Below, piece after piece: positions 24,501 through 38,929 of a stretch of 64,000 nucleotides of DNA (position 1 is the stretch's first letter; the number at the start of each line of letters is the position of its first letter). The DNA is taken from positions 3,720,001-3,784,000 of the forward strand of contig OY292280.1 of assembly GCA_958496175.1 (NCBI GenBank), in the 5' to 3' direction. A program made the translations under genes and the position numbers. A model generated the notes under the pieces. That model saw only the letters and a list, made by a program, of their open reading frames with translations, was not told the DNA's origin and ran no database searches. Origin of the DNA: Sisyra terminalis. Its lineage: Eukaryota > Arthropoda > Insecta > Neuroptera > Sisyridae.

Positions 24501-27500
24501 TACGTGAGATGTGGAGTGAAAAATTTTTTATCCTAGGTGCAAAAAAACTCCCGCAATATCGTTTCAAAGTTTCAAAAAGGACAATTTTCGAGTGAATAAA
24601 AAGGATATAAGGGATGTTTTGTTTCGCCAAAATTGAATAGCATATTACAAATTAAATCATCCTTAACCACTATGCAAAAAATCATAAGCATTGGTTCACT
24701 AGATCCTTGGAAAATTAAATTGGGAAATTAAGGAGGTGAAAACGCTTGCACCAAATTGGCTTGAAAAAAAGGTCATTTTTGAGGGGCGACTTTTCCTTAT
24801 AACAGCTAATTTTCGCAACGGATTATTAAACAATGTCCTTACGTGAGATGAGGAGTGAAAAAATTTTTATCCTGTGTGCTAAAGAACACCCGCAATATCG
24901 TTTCAAAGTTTCAAAAAGGACAATTTTCGAGTGCATAAAAAGGATATAAGGGATGTTTTGTTTCGCCAAAATTGAATTGCATATTACAAATTAAATCATC
25001 CTTAACCACTATGCAAAAAGTCATAAGCATTGGATCACTAGATCCATTGAAAATTAAATTGGGAAATTAAGGAGGTGAAAACGCTTGCACCAAATTGGCT
25101 TGAAAAAAAGGTCATTTTTGAGGGGTGACTTTTCCTTATAACAGCTAATTTTCGCAACGGATTATTAAACAATGTCATTACGCGAGATGTGGAGTGAAAA
25201 AATTTTTATCCTGTGTGCAAAAGAACACCCGCAATATCGTTTCAAAGTTTCAAAAAGGACAATTTTCGAGTGCATAAAAAGGATATAAGGGATGTTTTGT
25301 TTCGCCAAAATTGAATTGCATATTACAAATTAAATCATCCTTAACCACTATGCAAAAAATCATAAGCATTGGATCACTAGATCCTTGGAAAATTAAATTG
25401 GGAAATTAAGGAGATGAAAACGCTTGCACCAAATTGGCTTGAAAAAAAGGTCATTTTTGAGGGGCGACTTTTCCTTATAACAGCTAGTTTTCGCAACGGA
25501 TTATTAAAAAATGTCCTTACGTGAGATGAGGAGTGAAAAAATTTTTATCCTGTGTGCTAAAGAACACCCGCAATATCGTTTCAAAGTTTCAAAAAGGACA
25601 ATTTTCGAGTGCATAAAAAGGATAAAAGGGATGTTTTGTTTCGCCAAAATTGAATTGCATATTACAAATTAAATCATCCTTAACCACTATGCAAAAACTC
25701 ATAAGCATTGGATCACTAGATCCTTGGAAAATTAAATTGGGAAATTAAGGAGGTGAAAACGCTTGCACCAAATTGGCTTGAAAAAAAGGTCATTTTTGAG
25801 GGGCGACTTTTCCTTATAACAGCTAATTTTCGCAACGGATTATTAAACAATGACCTTACGTGAGATGAGGAGTGAAAAAATTTTTATCCTGTGTGCTAAA
25901 GAACACCCGCAATATCGTTTCAAAGTTTCAAAAAGGACAATTTTCGAGTGCATAAAAAGGATATAAGGGATGTTTTGTTTCGCCAAAATTGAATTGCATA
26001 TTACAAATTAAATCATCCTTAACCACTATGCAAAAAATCATAAGCATTGGATCACTAGATCCTTGGAAAATTAAATTGGGAAATTAAGGAGGTGAAAACG
26101 CTTGCACCAAATTGGCTTGGAAAAAAGGTCATTTTTGAGGGGCGACTTTTCCTTATAACAGCTAATTTTCGCAACGGATTATTAAACAATGTCATTACGT
26201 GAGATGTGTAGTGAAAAAATTTTTATCCTGTGTGCAAAAGAACACCCGCAATATCGTTTCAAAGTTTCAAAAAGGACAATTTTCGAGTGCATAAAAAGGA
26301 TATAAGGGATGTTTTGTTTCGCCAAAATTGAATGGCATTTTACAAATTAAATCATCCTTAACCACTATGCCAAAAATCATAAGCATTGGATTACTAGATC
26401 CTTGGAAAATTAAATTGGGAAATTAAGGAGGTGAAAACGCTTGCACCAAATTGGCTTGAAAAAAAGGTCATTTTTGAGGGGCGACTTTTCCTTATAACTG
26501 CTAATTTTCGCAACGGATTATTAAACAATGTCATTACGTGAGATGTGGAGTGAAAAAATTTTTATCCTGTGTGCAAAAGAACACCCGCAATATCGTTTCA
26601 AAGTTTCAAAAAGGACAATTTTCGAGTGCATAAAAAGGATATAAGGGATGTTTAGTTTCGCCAAAATTGAATGGCATTTTACAAATTAAATCATCCTTAA
26701 CCACTATGCAAAAAATCATAAGCATTGGATCACTAGATCCTTGGAAAATTAAATTGGGAAATTAAGGAGGTGAAAACGCTTGCACCAAATTGGCTTGAAA
26801 AAAAGGTCATTTTTGAGGGGCGACTTTTCCTTATAACAGCTAATTTTCGCAACGGATTATTAAACAATGTCCTTACGTGAGATGTGGAGTGAAAAATTTT
26901 TTATCCTAGGTGCAAAAAAACTCCCGCAATATCGTTTCAAAGTTTCAAAAAGGACAATTTTCGAGTGAATAAAAAGGATATAAGGGATGTTTTGTTTCGC
27001 CAAAATTGAATAGCATATTACAAATTAAATCATCCTTAACCACTATGCAAAAAATCATAAGCATTGGTTCACTAGATCCTTGGAAAATTAAATTGGGAAA
27101 TTAAGGAGGTGAAAACGCTTGCACCAAATTGGCTTGAAAAAAAGGTCATTTTTGAGGGGCGACTTTTCCTTATAACAGCTAATTTTCGCAACGGATTATT
27201 AAACAATGTCCTTACGTGAGATGAGGAGTGAAAAAATTTTTATCCTGTGTGCTAAAGAACACCCGCAATATCGTTTCAAAGTTTCAAAAAGGACAATTTT
27301 CGAGTGCATAAAAAGGATATAAGGGATGTTTTGTTTCGCCAAAATTGAATTGCATATTACAAATTAAATCATCCTTAACCACTATGCAAAAAGTCATAAG
27401 CATTGGATCACTAGATCCATTGAAAATTAAATTGGGAAATTAAGGAGGTGAAAACGCTTGCACCAAATTGGCTTGAAAAAAAGGTCATTTTTGAGGGGTG

Positions 27501-30500
27501 ACTTTTCCTTATAACAGCTAATTTTCGCAACGGATTATTAAACAATGTCATTACGTGAGATGTGGAGTGAAAAAATTTTTATCCTGTGTGCAAAAGAACA
27601 CCCGCAATATCGTTTCAAAGTTTCAAAAAGGACAATTTTCGAGTGCATAAAAAGGATATAAGGGATGTTTTGTTTCGCCAAAATTGAATCGCATATTACA
27701 AATTAAATCATCCTTAACCACTATGCAAAAAATCATAAGCATTGGATCACTAGATCCTTGGAAAATTAAATTGGGAAATTAAGGAGATGAAAACGCTTGC
27801 ACCAAATTGGCTTGAAAAAAAGGTCATTTTTGAGGGGCGACTTTTCCTTATAACAGCTAGTTTTCGCAACGGATTATTAAAAAATGTCCTTACGTGAGAT
27901 GAGGAGTGAAAAAATTTTTATCCTGTGTGCTAAAGAACACCCGCAATATCGTTTCAAAGTTTCAAAAAGGACAATTTTCGAGTGCATAAAAAGGATAAAA
28001 GGGATGTTTTGTTTCGCCAAAATTGAATTGCATATTACAAATTAAATCATCCTTAACCACTATGCAAAAACTCATAAGCATTGGATCACTAGATCCTTGG
28101 AAAATTAAATTGGGAAATTAAGGAGGTGAAAACGCTTGCACCAAATTGGCTTGAAAAAAAGGTCATTTTTGAGGGGCGACTTTTCCTTATAACAGCTAAT
28201 TTTCGCAACGGATTATTAAACAATGACCTTACGTGAGATGAGGAGTGAAAAAATTTTTATCCTGTGTGCTAAAGAACACCCGCAATATCGTTTCAAAGTT
28301 TCAAAAAGGACAATTTTCGAGTGCATAAAAAGGATATAAGGGATGTTTTGTTTCGCCAAAATTGAATTGCATATTACAAATTAAATCATCCTTAACCACT
28401 ATGCAAAAAATCATAAGCATTGGATCACTAGATCCTTGGAAAATTAAATTGGGAAATTAAGGAGGTGAAAACGCTTGCACCAAATTGGCTTGGAAAAAAG
28501 GTCATTTTTGAGGGGCGACTTTTCCTTATAACAGCTAATTTTCGCAACGGATTATTAAACAATGTCATTACGTGAGATGTGTAGTGAAAAAATTTTTATC
28601 CTGTGTGCAAAAGAACACCCGCAATATCGTTTCAAAGTTTCAAAAAGGACAATTTTCGAGTGCATAAAAAGGATATAAGGGATGTTTTGTTTCGCCAAAA
28701 TTGAATTGCATATTACAAATTAAATCATCCTTAACCACTATGCAAAAAATCATAAGCATTGGATCACTAGATCCTTGGAAAATTAAATTGGGAAATTAAG
28801 GAGGTGAAAACGCTTGCACCAAATTGGCTTGGAAAATAGGTCATTTTTGAGGGGTGACTTTTCCTTATAACTGCTAATTTTCGCAACGGATTATTAAACA
28901 ATGTCCTTACGTGAGATGAGGAGTGAAAAAATTTTTATCCTGTGTGCTAAAGAACACCCGCAATATCGTTTCAAAGTTTCAAAAAGGACAATTTTCGAGT
29001 GCATAAAAAGGATATAAGGGATGTTTTGTTTCGCCAAAATTGAATGGCATTTTACAAATTAAATCATCCTTAACCACTATGCCAAAAATCATAAGCATTG
29101 GATTACTAGATCCTTGGAAAATTAAATTGGGAAATTAAGGAGGTGAAAACGCTTGCACCAAATTGGCTTGAAAAAAAGGTCATTTTTGAGGGGCGACTTT
29201 TCCTTATAACTGCTAATTTTCGCAACGGATTATTAAACAATGTCATTACGTGAGATGTGGAGTGAAAAAATTTTTATCCTGTGTGCAAAAGAACACCCGC
29301 AATATCGTTTCAAAGTTTCAAAAAGGACAATTTTCGAGTGCATAAAAAGGATATAAGGGATGTTTAGTTTCGCCAAAATTGAATGGCATTTTACAAATTA
29401 AATCATCCTTAACCACTATGCAAAAAATCATAAGCATTGGATCACTAGATCCTTGGAAAATTAAATTGGGAAATTAAGGAGGTGAAAACGCTTGCACCAA
29501 ATTGGCTTGAAAAAAAGGTCATTTTTGAGGGGCGACTTTTCCTTATAACAGCTAATTTTCGCAACGGATTATTAAACAATGTCCTTACGTGAGATGTGGA
29601 GTGAAAAATTTTTTATCCTAGGTGCAAAAAAACTCCCGCAATATCGTTTCAAAGTTTCAAAAAGGACAATTTTCGAGTGAATAAAAAGGATATAAGGGAT
29701 GTTTTGTTTCGCCAAAATTGAATAGCATATTACAAATTAAATCATCCTTAACCACTATGCAAAAAATCATAAGCATTGGTTCACTAGATCCTTGGAAAAT
29801 TAAATTGGGAAATTAAGGAGGTGAAAACGCTTGCACCAAATTGGCTTGAAAAAAAGGTCATTTTTGAGGGGCGACTTTTCCTTATAACAGCTAATTTTCG
29901 CAACGGATTATTAAACAATGTCCTTACGTGAGATGAGGAGTGAAAAAATTTTTATCCTGTGTGCTAAAGAACACCCGCAATATCGTTTCAAAGTTTCAAA
30001 AAGGACAATTTTCGAGTGCATAAAAAGGATATAAGGGATGTTTTGTTTCGCCAAAATTGAATTGCATATTACAAATTAAATCATCCTTAACCACTATGCA
30101 AAAAGTCATAAGCATTGGATCACTAGATCCATTGAAAATTAAATTGGGAAATTAAGGAGGTGAAAACGCTTGCACCAAATTGGCTTGAAAAAAAGGTCAT
30201 TTTTGAGGGGTGACTTTTCCTTATAACAGCTAATTTTCGCAACGGATTATTAAACAATGTCATTACGTGAGATGTGGAGTGAAAAAATTTTTATCCTGTG
30301 TGCAAAAGAACACCCGCAATATCGTTTCAAAGTTTCAAAAAGGACAATTTTCGAGTGCATAAAAAGGATATAAGGGATGTTTTGTTTCGCCAAAATTGAA
30401 TCGCATATTACAAATTAAATCATCCTTAACCACTATGCAAAAAATCATAAGCATTGGATCACTAGATCCTTGGAAAATTAAATTGGGAAATTAAGGAGAT

Positions 30501-31730
30501 GAAAACGCTTGCACCAAATTGGCTTGAAAAAAAGGTCATTTTTGAGGGGCGACTTTTCCTTATAACAGCTAGTTTTCGCAACGGATTATTAAAAAATGTC
30601 CTTACGTGAGATGAGGAGTGAAAAAATTTTTATCCTGTGTGCTAAAGAACACCCGCAATATCGTTTCAAAGTTTCAAAAAGGACAATTTTCGAGTGCATA
30701 AAAAGGATAAAAGGGATGTTTTGTTTCGCCAAAATTGAATTGCATATTACAAATTAAATCATCCTTAACCACTATGCAAAAACTCATAAGCATTGGATCA
30801 CTAGATCCTTGGAAAATTAAATTGGGAAATTAAGGAGGTGAAAACGCTTGCACCAAATTGGCTTGAAAAAAAGGTCATTTTTGAGGGGCGACTTTTCCTT
30901 ATAACAGCTAATTTTCGCAACGGATTATTAAACAATGACCTTACGTGAGATGAGGAGTGAAAAAATTTTTATCCTGTGTGCTAAAGAACACCCGCAATAT
31001 CGTTTCAAAGTTTCAAAAAGGACAATTTTCGAGTGCATAAAAAGGATATAAGGGATGTTTTGTTTCGCCAAAATTGAATTGCATATTACAAATTAAATCA
31101 TCCTTAACCACTATGCAAAAAATCATAAGCATTGGATCACTAGATCCTTGGAAAATTAAATTGGGAAATTAAGGAGGTGAAAACGCTTGCACCAAATTGG
31201 CTTGGAAAAAAGGTCATTTTTGAGGGGCGACTTTTCCTTATAACAGCTAATTTTCGCAACGGATTATTAAACAATGTCATTACGTGAGATGTGTAGTGAA
31301 AAAATTTTTATCCTGTGTGCAAAAGAACACCCGCAATATCGTTTCAAAGTTTCAAAAAGGACAATTTTCGAGTGCATAAAAAGGATATAAGGGATGTTTT
31401 GTTTCGCCAAAATTGAATTGCATATTACAAATTAAATCATCCTTAACCACTATGCAAAAAATCATAAGCATTGGATCACTAGATCCTTGGAAAATTAAAT
31501 TGGGAAATTAAGGAGGTGAAAACGCTTGCACCAAATTGGCTTGGAAAATAGGTCATTTTTGAGGGGTGACTTTTCCTTATAACTGCTAATTTTCGCAACG
31601 GATTATTAAACAATGTCCTTACGTGAGATGAGGAGTGAAAAAATTTTTATCCTGTGTGCTAAAGAACACCCGCAATATCGTTTCAAAGTTTCAAAAAGGA
31701 CAATTTTCGAGTGCATAAAAAGGATATAAG
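21600..31730 (+). repeat. 7- and 8-monomer higher-order repeats (2,373 and 2,712 bp)
   Basis: Rare variants act as phase markers. GATGTTTAGTTTCGCC occurs at 21901, 24274, 26648 and 29359. GAGTGAATAAAAAGG occurs near 24589, 26962 and 29674. TCCATTGAAAATTAAATT occurs at 22331, 25043, 27416 and 30128. Spacings are 2,373-2,374 or 2,711-2,712 bp, which is seven or eight monomers. The extra monomer accounts for the two lengths. Confidence 0.85.
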
Positions 31731-34700
31731 GGAAGTTTTTTTGTGTCGCCAAAATTGAATTGCATATTACAAATTGAATCATCCTTAACCACTATGCAAA
31801 AACTCATAAGCATTGGATCACTAGATCCTTGGAAAATTAAATTGGGAAATTAAGGAGGTGAAAACGCTTGCACCAAATTGGCTTGAAAAAGTCATTTTTG
31901 AGGGGCGACTTTTCCTTATAACAGCTAATTTTCGCAACGGATTATTAAACAATGACCTTACGTGAGATGAGGAGTGAAAAAATTTTTATCCTGTGTGCTA
32001 AAGAACACCCGCAATATCGTTTCAAAGTTTCAAAAAGGACAATTTTCGAGTGCATAAAAAGGATATAAGGGATGTTTTGTTTCGCCAAAATTGAATTGCA
32101 TATTACAAATTAAATCATCCTTAACCACTATGCAAAAAATCATAAGCATTGGATCACTAGATCCTTGGAAAATTAAATTGGGAAATTAAGGAGGTGAAAA
32201 CGCTTGCACCAAATTGGCTTGAAAAAAAGGTCATTTTTGAGGGGCGACTTTTCCTTATAACAGCTAATTTTCGCAACGGATTATTAAACAATGACCTTAC
32301 GTGAGATGAGGAGTGAAAAAATTTTTATCCTGTGTGCTAAAGAACACCCGCAATATCGTTTCAAAGTTTCAAAAAGGACAATTTTCGAGTGCATAAAAAG
32401 AATATAAGGGATGTTTTGTTTCGCCAAAATTGAATTGCATATTACAAATTAAATCATCCTTAACCACTATGCAAAAAATCATAAGCATTGGATCACTAGA
32501 TCCTTGGAAAATTAAATTGGGAATTTAAGGAGGTGAAAACGCTTGCACCAAATTGGCTTGAAAAGAATGTCATTTTTGAGGGGTGACTTTTCCTTATAAC
32601 TGCTAATTTTCGCAACGGATTATTAAACAATGTCCTTACGTGAGATGAGGAGTGAAAAAATTTTTATCCTGTGTGCTAAAGAACACCCGCAATATCGTTT
32701 CAAAGTTTCAAAAAGGACAATTTTCGAGTGCATAAAAAGGATATAAGGGAAGTTTTTTTGTGTCGCCAAAATTGAATTGCATATTACAAATTGAATCATC
32801 CTTAACCACTATGCAAAAACTCATAAGCATTGGATCACTAGATCCTTGGAAAATTAAATTGGGAAATTAAGGAGGTGAAAACGCTTGCACCAAATTGGCT
32901 TGAAAAAAAGGTCATTTTTGAGGGGCGACTTTTCCTTATAACAGCTAATTTTCGCAACGGATTATTAAACAATGACCTTACGTGAGATGAGGAGTGAAAA
33001 AATTTTTATCCTGTGTGCTAAAGAACACCCGCAATATCGTTTCAAAGTTTCAAAAAGGACAATTTTCGAGTGCATAAAAAGGATATAAGGGATGTTTTGT
33101 TTCGCCAAAATTGAATTGCATATTACAAATTAAATCATCCTTAACCACTATGCAAAAAATCATAAGCATTGGATCACTAGATCCTTGGAAAATTAAATTG
33201 GGAAATTAAGGAGGTGAAAACGCTTGCACCAAATTGGCTTGAAAAAAAGGTCATTTTTGAGGGGCGACTTTTCCTTATAACAGCTAATTTTCGCAACGGA
33301 TTATTAAACAATGACCTTACGTGAGATGAGGAGTGAAAAAATTTTTATCCTGTGTGCTAAAGAACACCCGCAATATCGTTTCAAAGTTTCAAAAAGGACA
33401 ATTTTCGAGTGCATAAAAAGGATATAAGGGATGTTTTGTTTCGCCAAAATTGAATTGCATATTACAAATTAAATCATCCTTAACCACTATGCAAAAAATC
33501 ATAAGCATTGGATCACTAGATCCTTGGAAAATTAAATTGGGAAATTAAGGAGGTGAAAACGCTTGCACCAAATTGGCTTGGAAAAAAGGTATTTTTTGAG
33601 GGGCGACTTTTCCTTATAACAGCTAATTTTCGCAACGGATTATTAAACAATGTCATTACGTGAGATGTGTAGTGAAAAAATTTTTATCCTGTGTGCAAAA
33701 GAACACCCGCAATATCGTTTCAAAGTTTCAAAAAGGACAATTTTCGAGTGCATAAAAAGGATATAAGGGATGTTTTGTTTCGCCAAAATTGAATTGCATA
33801 TTACAAATTAAATCATCCTTAACCACTATGCCAAAAATCATAAGCATTGGTTCACTAGATCCTTGGAAAATTTAATCGGGAATTTAAGGAGGTGAAAACG
33901 CTTGCAAAAAATTAGCCTAAGAAACGGCCATTTTCGAGAGATGACTTTTCCTTATAACAGCTAATTTTCGCAACGGATTATTAAACAATGACCTTACGTG
34001 AGATGTGGAGTGAAAAAATTTTTATCCTGTGTGCAAAAGAACACCCGCAATATCGTTTCAAAGTTTCAAAAAGGACAATTTTCGAGTGCATAAAAAGGAT
34101 ATAAGGGATGTTTTGTTTCGCCAAAATTGAATTGCATATTACAAATTAAATCATCCTTAACCACTATGCAAAAAATCATAAGCATTGGATCACTAGATCC
34201 TTGGAAAATTAAATTGGGAAATTAAGGAGGTGAAAACGCTTGCACCAAATTGGCTTGAAAAAAAGGTCATTTTTGAGGGGCGACTTTTCCTTATAACAGC
34301 TAATTTTCGCAACGGATTATTAAACAATGACCTTACGTGAGATGAGGAGTGAAAAAATTTTTATCCTGTGTGCTAAAGAACACCCGCAATATCGTTTCAA
34401 AGTTTCAAAAAGGACAATTTTCGAGTGCATAAAAAGGATATAAGGGATGTTTTGTTTCGCCAAAATTGAATTGCATATTACAAATTAAATCATCCTTAAC
34501 CACTATGCAAAAAATCATAAGCATTGGATCACTAGATCCTTGGAAAATTAAATTGGGAATTTAAGGAGGTGAAAACGCTTGCACCAAATTGGCTTGAAAA
34601 GAATGTCATTTTTGAGGGGTGACTTTTCCTTATAACTGCTAATTTTCGCAACGGATTATTAAACAATGTCCTTACGTGAGATGAGGAGTGAAAAAATTTT

Positions 34701-36240
34701 TATCCTGTGTGCTAAAGAACACCCGCAATATCGTTTCAAAGTTTCAAAAAGGACAATTTTCGAGTGCATAAAAAGGATATAAGGGAAGTTTTTTTGTGTC
34801 GCCAAAATTGAATTGCATATTACAAATTGAATCATCCTTAACCACTATGCAAAAACTCATAAGCATTGGATCACTAGATCCTTGGAAAATTAAATTGGGA
34901 AATTAAGGAGGTGAAAACGCTTGCACCAAATTGGCTTGGAAAAAAGGTATTTTTTGAGGGGCGACTTTTCCTTATAACAGCTAATTTTCGCAACGGATTA
35001 TTAAACAATGTCATTACGTGAGATGTGTAGTGAAAAAATTTTTATCCTGTGTGCAAAAGAACACCCGCAATATCGTTTCAAAGTTTCAAAAAGGACAATT
35101 TTCGAGTGCATAAAAAGGATATAAGGGATGTTTTGTTTCGCCAAAATTGAATTGCATATTACAAATTAAATCATCCTTAACCACTATGCCAAAAATCATA
35201 AGCATTGGTTCACTAGATCCTTGGAAAATTTAATCGGGAATTTAAGGAGGTGAAAACGCTTGCAAAAAATTAGCCTAAGAAACGGCCATTTTCGAGAGAT
35301 GACTTTTCCTTATAACAGCTAATTTTCGCAACGGATTATTAAACAATGACCTTACGTGAGATGTGGAGTGAAAAAATTTTTATCCTGTGTGCAAAAGAAC
35401 ACCCGCAATATCGTTTCAAAGTTTCAAAAAGGACAATTTTCGAGTGCATAAAAAGGATATAAGGGATGTTTTGTTTCGCCAAAATTGAATTGCATATTAC
35501 AAATTAAATCATCCTTAACCACTATGCAAAAAATCATAAGCATTGGATCACTAGATCCTTGGAAAATTAAATTGGGAAATTAAGGAGGTGAAAACGCTTG
35601 CACCAAATTGGCTTGAAAAAAAGGTCATTTTTGAGGGGCGACTTTTCCTTATAACAGCTAATTTTCGCAACGGATTATTAAACAATGACCTTACGTGAGA
35701 TGAGGAGTGAAAAAATTTTTATCCTGTGTGCTAAAGAACACCCGCAATATCGTTTCAAAGTTTCAAAAAGGACAATTTTCGAGTGCATAAAAAGGATATA
35801 AGGGATGTTTTGTTTCGCCAAAATTGAATTGCATATTACAAATTAAATCATCCTTAACCACTATGCAAAAAATCATAAGCATTGGATCACTAGATCCTTG
35901 GAAAATTAAATTGGGAAATTAAGGAGGTGAAAACGCTTGCACCAAATTGGCTTGGAAAAAAGGTATTTTTTGAGGGGCGACTTTTCCTTATAACAGCTAA
36001 TTTTCGCAACGGATTATTAAACAATGTCATTACGTGAGATGTGTAGTGAAAAAATTTTTATCCTGTGTGCAAAAGAACACCCGCAATATCGTTTCAAAGT
36101 TTCAAAAAGGACAATTTTCGAGTGCATAAAAAGGATATAAGGGATGTTTTGTTTCGCCAAAATTGAATTGCATATTACAAATTGAATCATCCTTAACTGC
36201 TATGCAAAAAGTCATAAGCATTGGATCACTAGATCCTTTG
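31731..36240 (+). repeat. mixed higher-order block marked by AAGTTTTTTTGTGTCGCC
   Basis: The unusual variant GGAAGTTTTTTTGTGTCGCC occurs at 31731, 32748 and 34784. The spacings are 1,017 bp (three monomers) and 2,036 bp (six monomers). Class 2 monomers appear singly near 33900 and 35260 inside otherwise class 1 blocks. Confidence 0.7.
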
Positions 36241-36539
36241 AAAATTAAATTGGGAAATTAAGGAGGTGAAAACGCTTGCACCAAATTGGCTTGAAAAAAA
36301 GGTCATTTTTGAGGGGCGACTTTTCCTTATAACAGCTAATTTTCGCAACGGATTATTAAACAATGACCTTACGTGAGATGTGGAGTGAAAAAATTTTTAT
36401 CCTGTGTGCAAAAGAACACCCGCAATATCGTTTCAAAGTTTCAAAAAGGACAATTTTCGAGTGCATAAAAAGGATATAAGGGATGTTTTGTTTCGCCAAA
36501 ATTGAATTGCATATTACAAATTAAATCATCCTTAACCAC

Positions 36540-37700
36540 TATGCCAAAAATCATAAGCATTGGTTCACTAGATCCTTGGAAAATTTAATCGGGAATTTAA
36601 GGAGGTGAAAACGCTTGCAAAAAATTAGCCTAAGAAACGGCCATTTTCGAGAGATGACTTTTCCTTATAACAGCTAATTTTCGCAACGGATTAATAAACA
36701 ATGTCGTAACGTGAGATGTGGAGTGAAAAAATTTTTATCCTGTGTGCAAAAGAACACCCGCAATATCGTTTCAAAGTTTCAAAAAGGACAATTTTCGAGT
36801 GCATAAAAAGGATATAAGGGATGTTTTGTTTCGCCAAAATTGAATTGCATATTACAAATTAAATCATCCTTAACCACTATGCCAAAAATCATAAGCATTG
36901 GTTCACTAGATCCTTGGAAAATTTAATCGGGAATTTAAGGAGGTGAAAACGCTTGCAAAAAATTAGCCTAAGAAACGGCCATTTTCGAGAGATGACTTTT
37001 CCTTATAACAGCTAATTTTCGCAACGGATTATTAAACAATGTCATTACGTGAGATGTGTAGTGAAAAAATTTTTATCCTGTGTGCAAAAGAACACCCGCA
37101 ATATCGTTTCAAAGTTTCAAAAAGGACAATTTTCGAGTGCATAAAAAGGATATAAGGGATGTTTTGTTTCGCCAAAATTGAATTGCATATTACAAATTAA
37201 ATCATCCTTAACCACTATGCCAAAAATCATAAGCATTGGTTCACTAGATCCTTGGAAAATTTAATCGGGAATTTAAGGAGGTGAAAACGCTTGCAAAAAA
37301 TTAGCCTAAGAAACGGCCATTTTCGAGAGATGACTTTTCCTTATAACAGCTAATTTTCGCAACGGATTATTAAACAATGTCATTACGTGAGATGTGTAGT
37401 GAAAAAATTTTTATCCTGTGTGCAAAAGAACACCCGCAATATCGTTTCAAAGTTTCAAAAAGGACAATTTTCGAGTGCATAAAAAGGATATAAGGGATGT
37501 TTTGTTTCGCCAAAATTGAATTGCATATTACAAATTAAATCATCCTTAACCACTATGCAAAAAATCATAAGCATTGGTTCACTAGATCCTTGGAAAATTA
37601 ATTCGGGAATTTAAGGAGGTGAAAACGCTTGCAAAAAATTAGACTAAGAAACGGCCATTTTCGAGAGATGACTTTTCCTTATAACAGCTAATTTTCGCAA
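36540..37700 (+). repeat. run of class 2 monomers
   Basis: Successive monomers at about 36620, 36960, 37300 and 37640 carry the alternative half GCAAAAAATTAGCCTAAGAA followed by CGGCCATTTTCGAGAGATGA. The common class 1 half is GCACCAAATTGGCTTGAAAA followed by GGTCATTTTTGAGGGGCGA. Flanking thirds of the monomer are the same in both classes, so the classes look like recombinant mosaics. Confidence 0.8.
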
Positions 37701-38929
37701 CGGATTATTAAACAATGTCCTTACGTGAGATGTAGAGTGAAAAAATTTTTATCCTGTGTGCTAAAGAACACCCGCAATATCGTTTCAAAGTTTCAAAAAG
37801 GACAATTTTCGAGTGCATAAAAAGGATAAAAGGGATGTTTTGTTTCGCCAAAATTGAATTGCATATTACAAATTAAATCATCCTTAACCACTATGCAAAA
37901 AATCATAAGCATTGGATCACTAGATCCTTGGAAAATTAAATTGGGAAATTAAGGAGGTGAAAACGCTTGCACCAAATTGGCTTGAAAAAAAGGTCATTTT
38001 TGAGGGGCGACTTTTCCTTATAACAGCTAATTTTCGCAACGGATTATTAAACAATGACCTTACGTGAGATGAGGAGTGAAAAAATTTTTATCCTGTGTGC
38101 TAAAGAACACCCGCAATATCGTTTCAAAGTTTCAAAAAGGACAATTTTCGAGTGCATAAAAAGGATATAAGGGATGTTTTGTTTCGCCAAAATTGAATTG
38201 CATATTACAAATTAAATCATCCTTAACCACTATGCAAAAAATCATAAGCATTGGATCACTAGATCCTTGGAAAATTAAATTGGGAAATTAAGGAGGTGAA
38301 AACGCTTGCACCAAATTGGTTTGGAAAAAAGGTATTTTTTGAGGGGCGACTTTTCCTTATAACAGCTAATTTTCGCAACGGATTATTAAACAATGTCATT
38401 ACGTGAGATGTGTAGTGAAAAAATTTTTATCCTGTGTGCAAAAGAACACCCGCAATATCGTTTCAAAGTTTCAAAAAGGACAATTTTCGAGTGCATAAAA
38501 AGGATATAAGGGATGTTTTGTTTCGCCAAAATTGAATTGCATATTACAAATTAAATCATCCTTAACCACTATGCCAAAAATCATAAGCATTGGTTCACTA
38601 GATCCTTGGAAAATTTAATCGGGAATTTAAGGAGGTGAAAACGCTTGCAAAAAATTAGCCTAAGAAACGGCCATTTTCGAGAGATGACTTTTCCTTATAA
38701 CAGCTAATTTTCGCAACGGATTATTAAACAATGACCTTACGTGATATGTGGAGTGAAAAAATTTTTATCCTGTGTGCAAAAGAACACCCGCAATATCGTT
38801 TCAAAGTTTCAAAAAGGACAATTTTCGAGTGCATAAAAAGGATATAAGGGATGTTTTGTTTCGCCAAAATTGAATTGCATATTACAAATTAAATCATCCT
38901 TAACCACTATGCCAAAAATCATAAGCATT

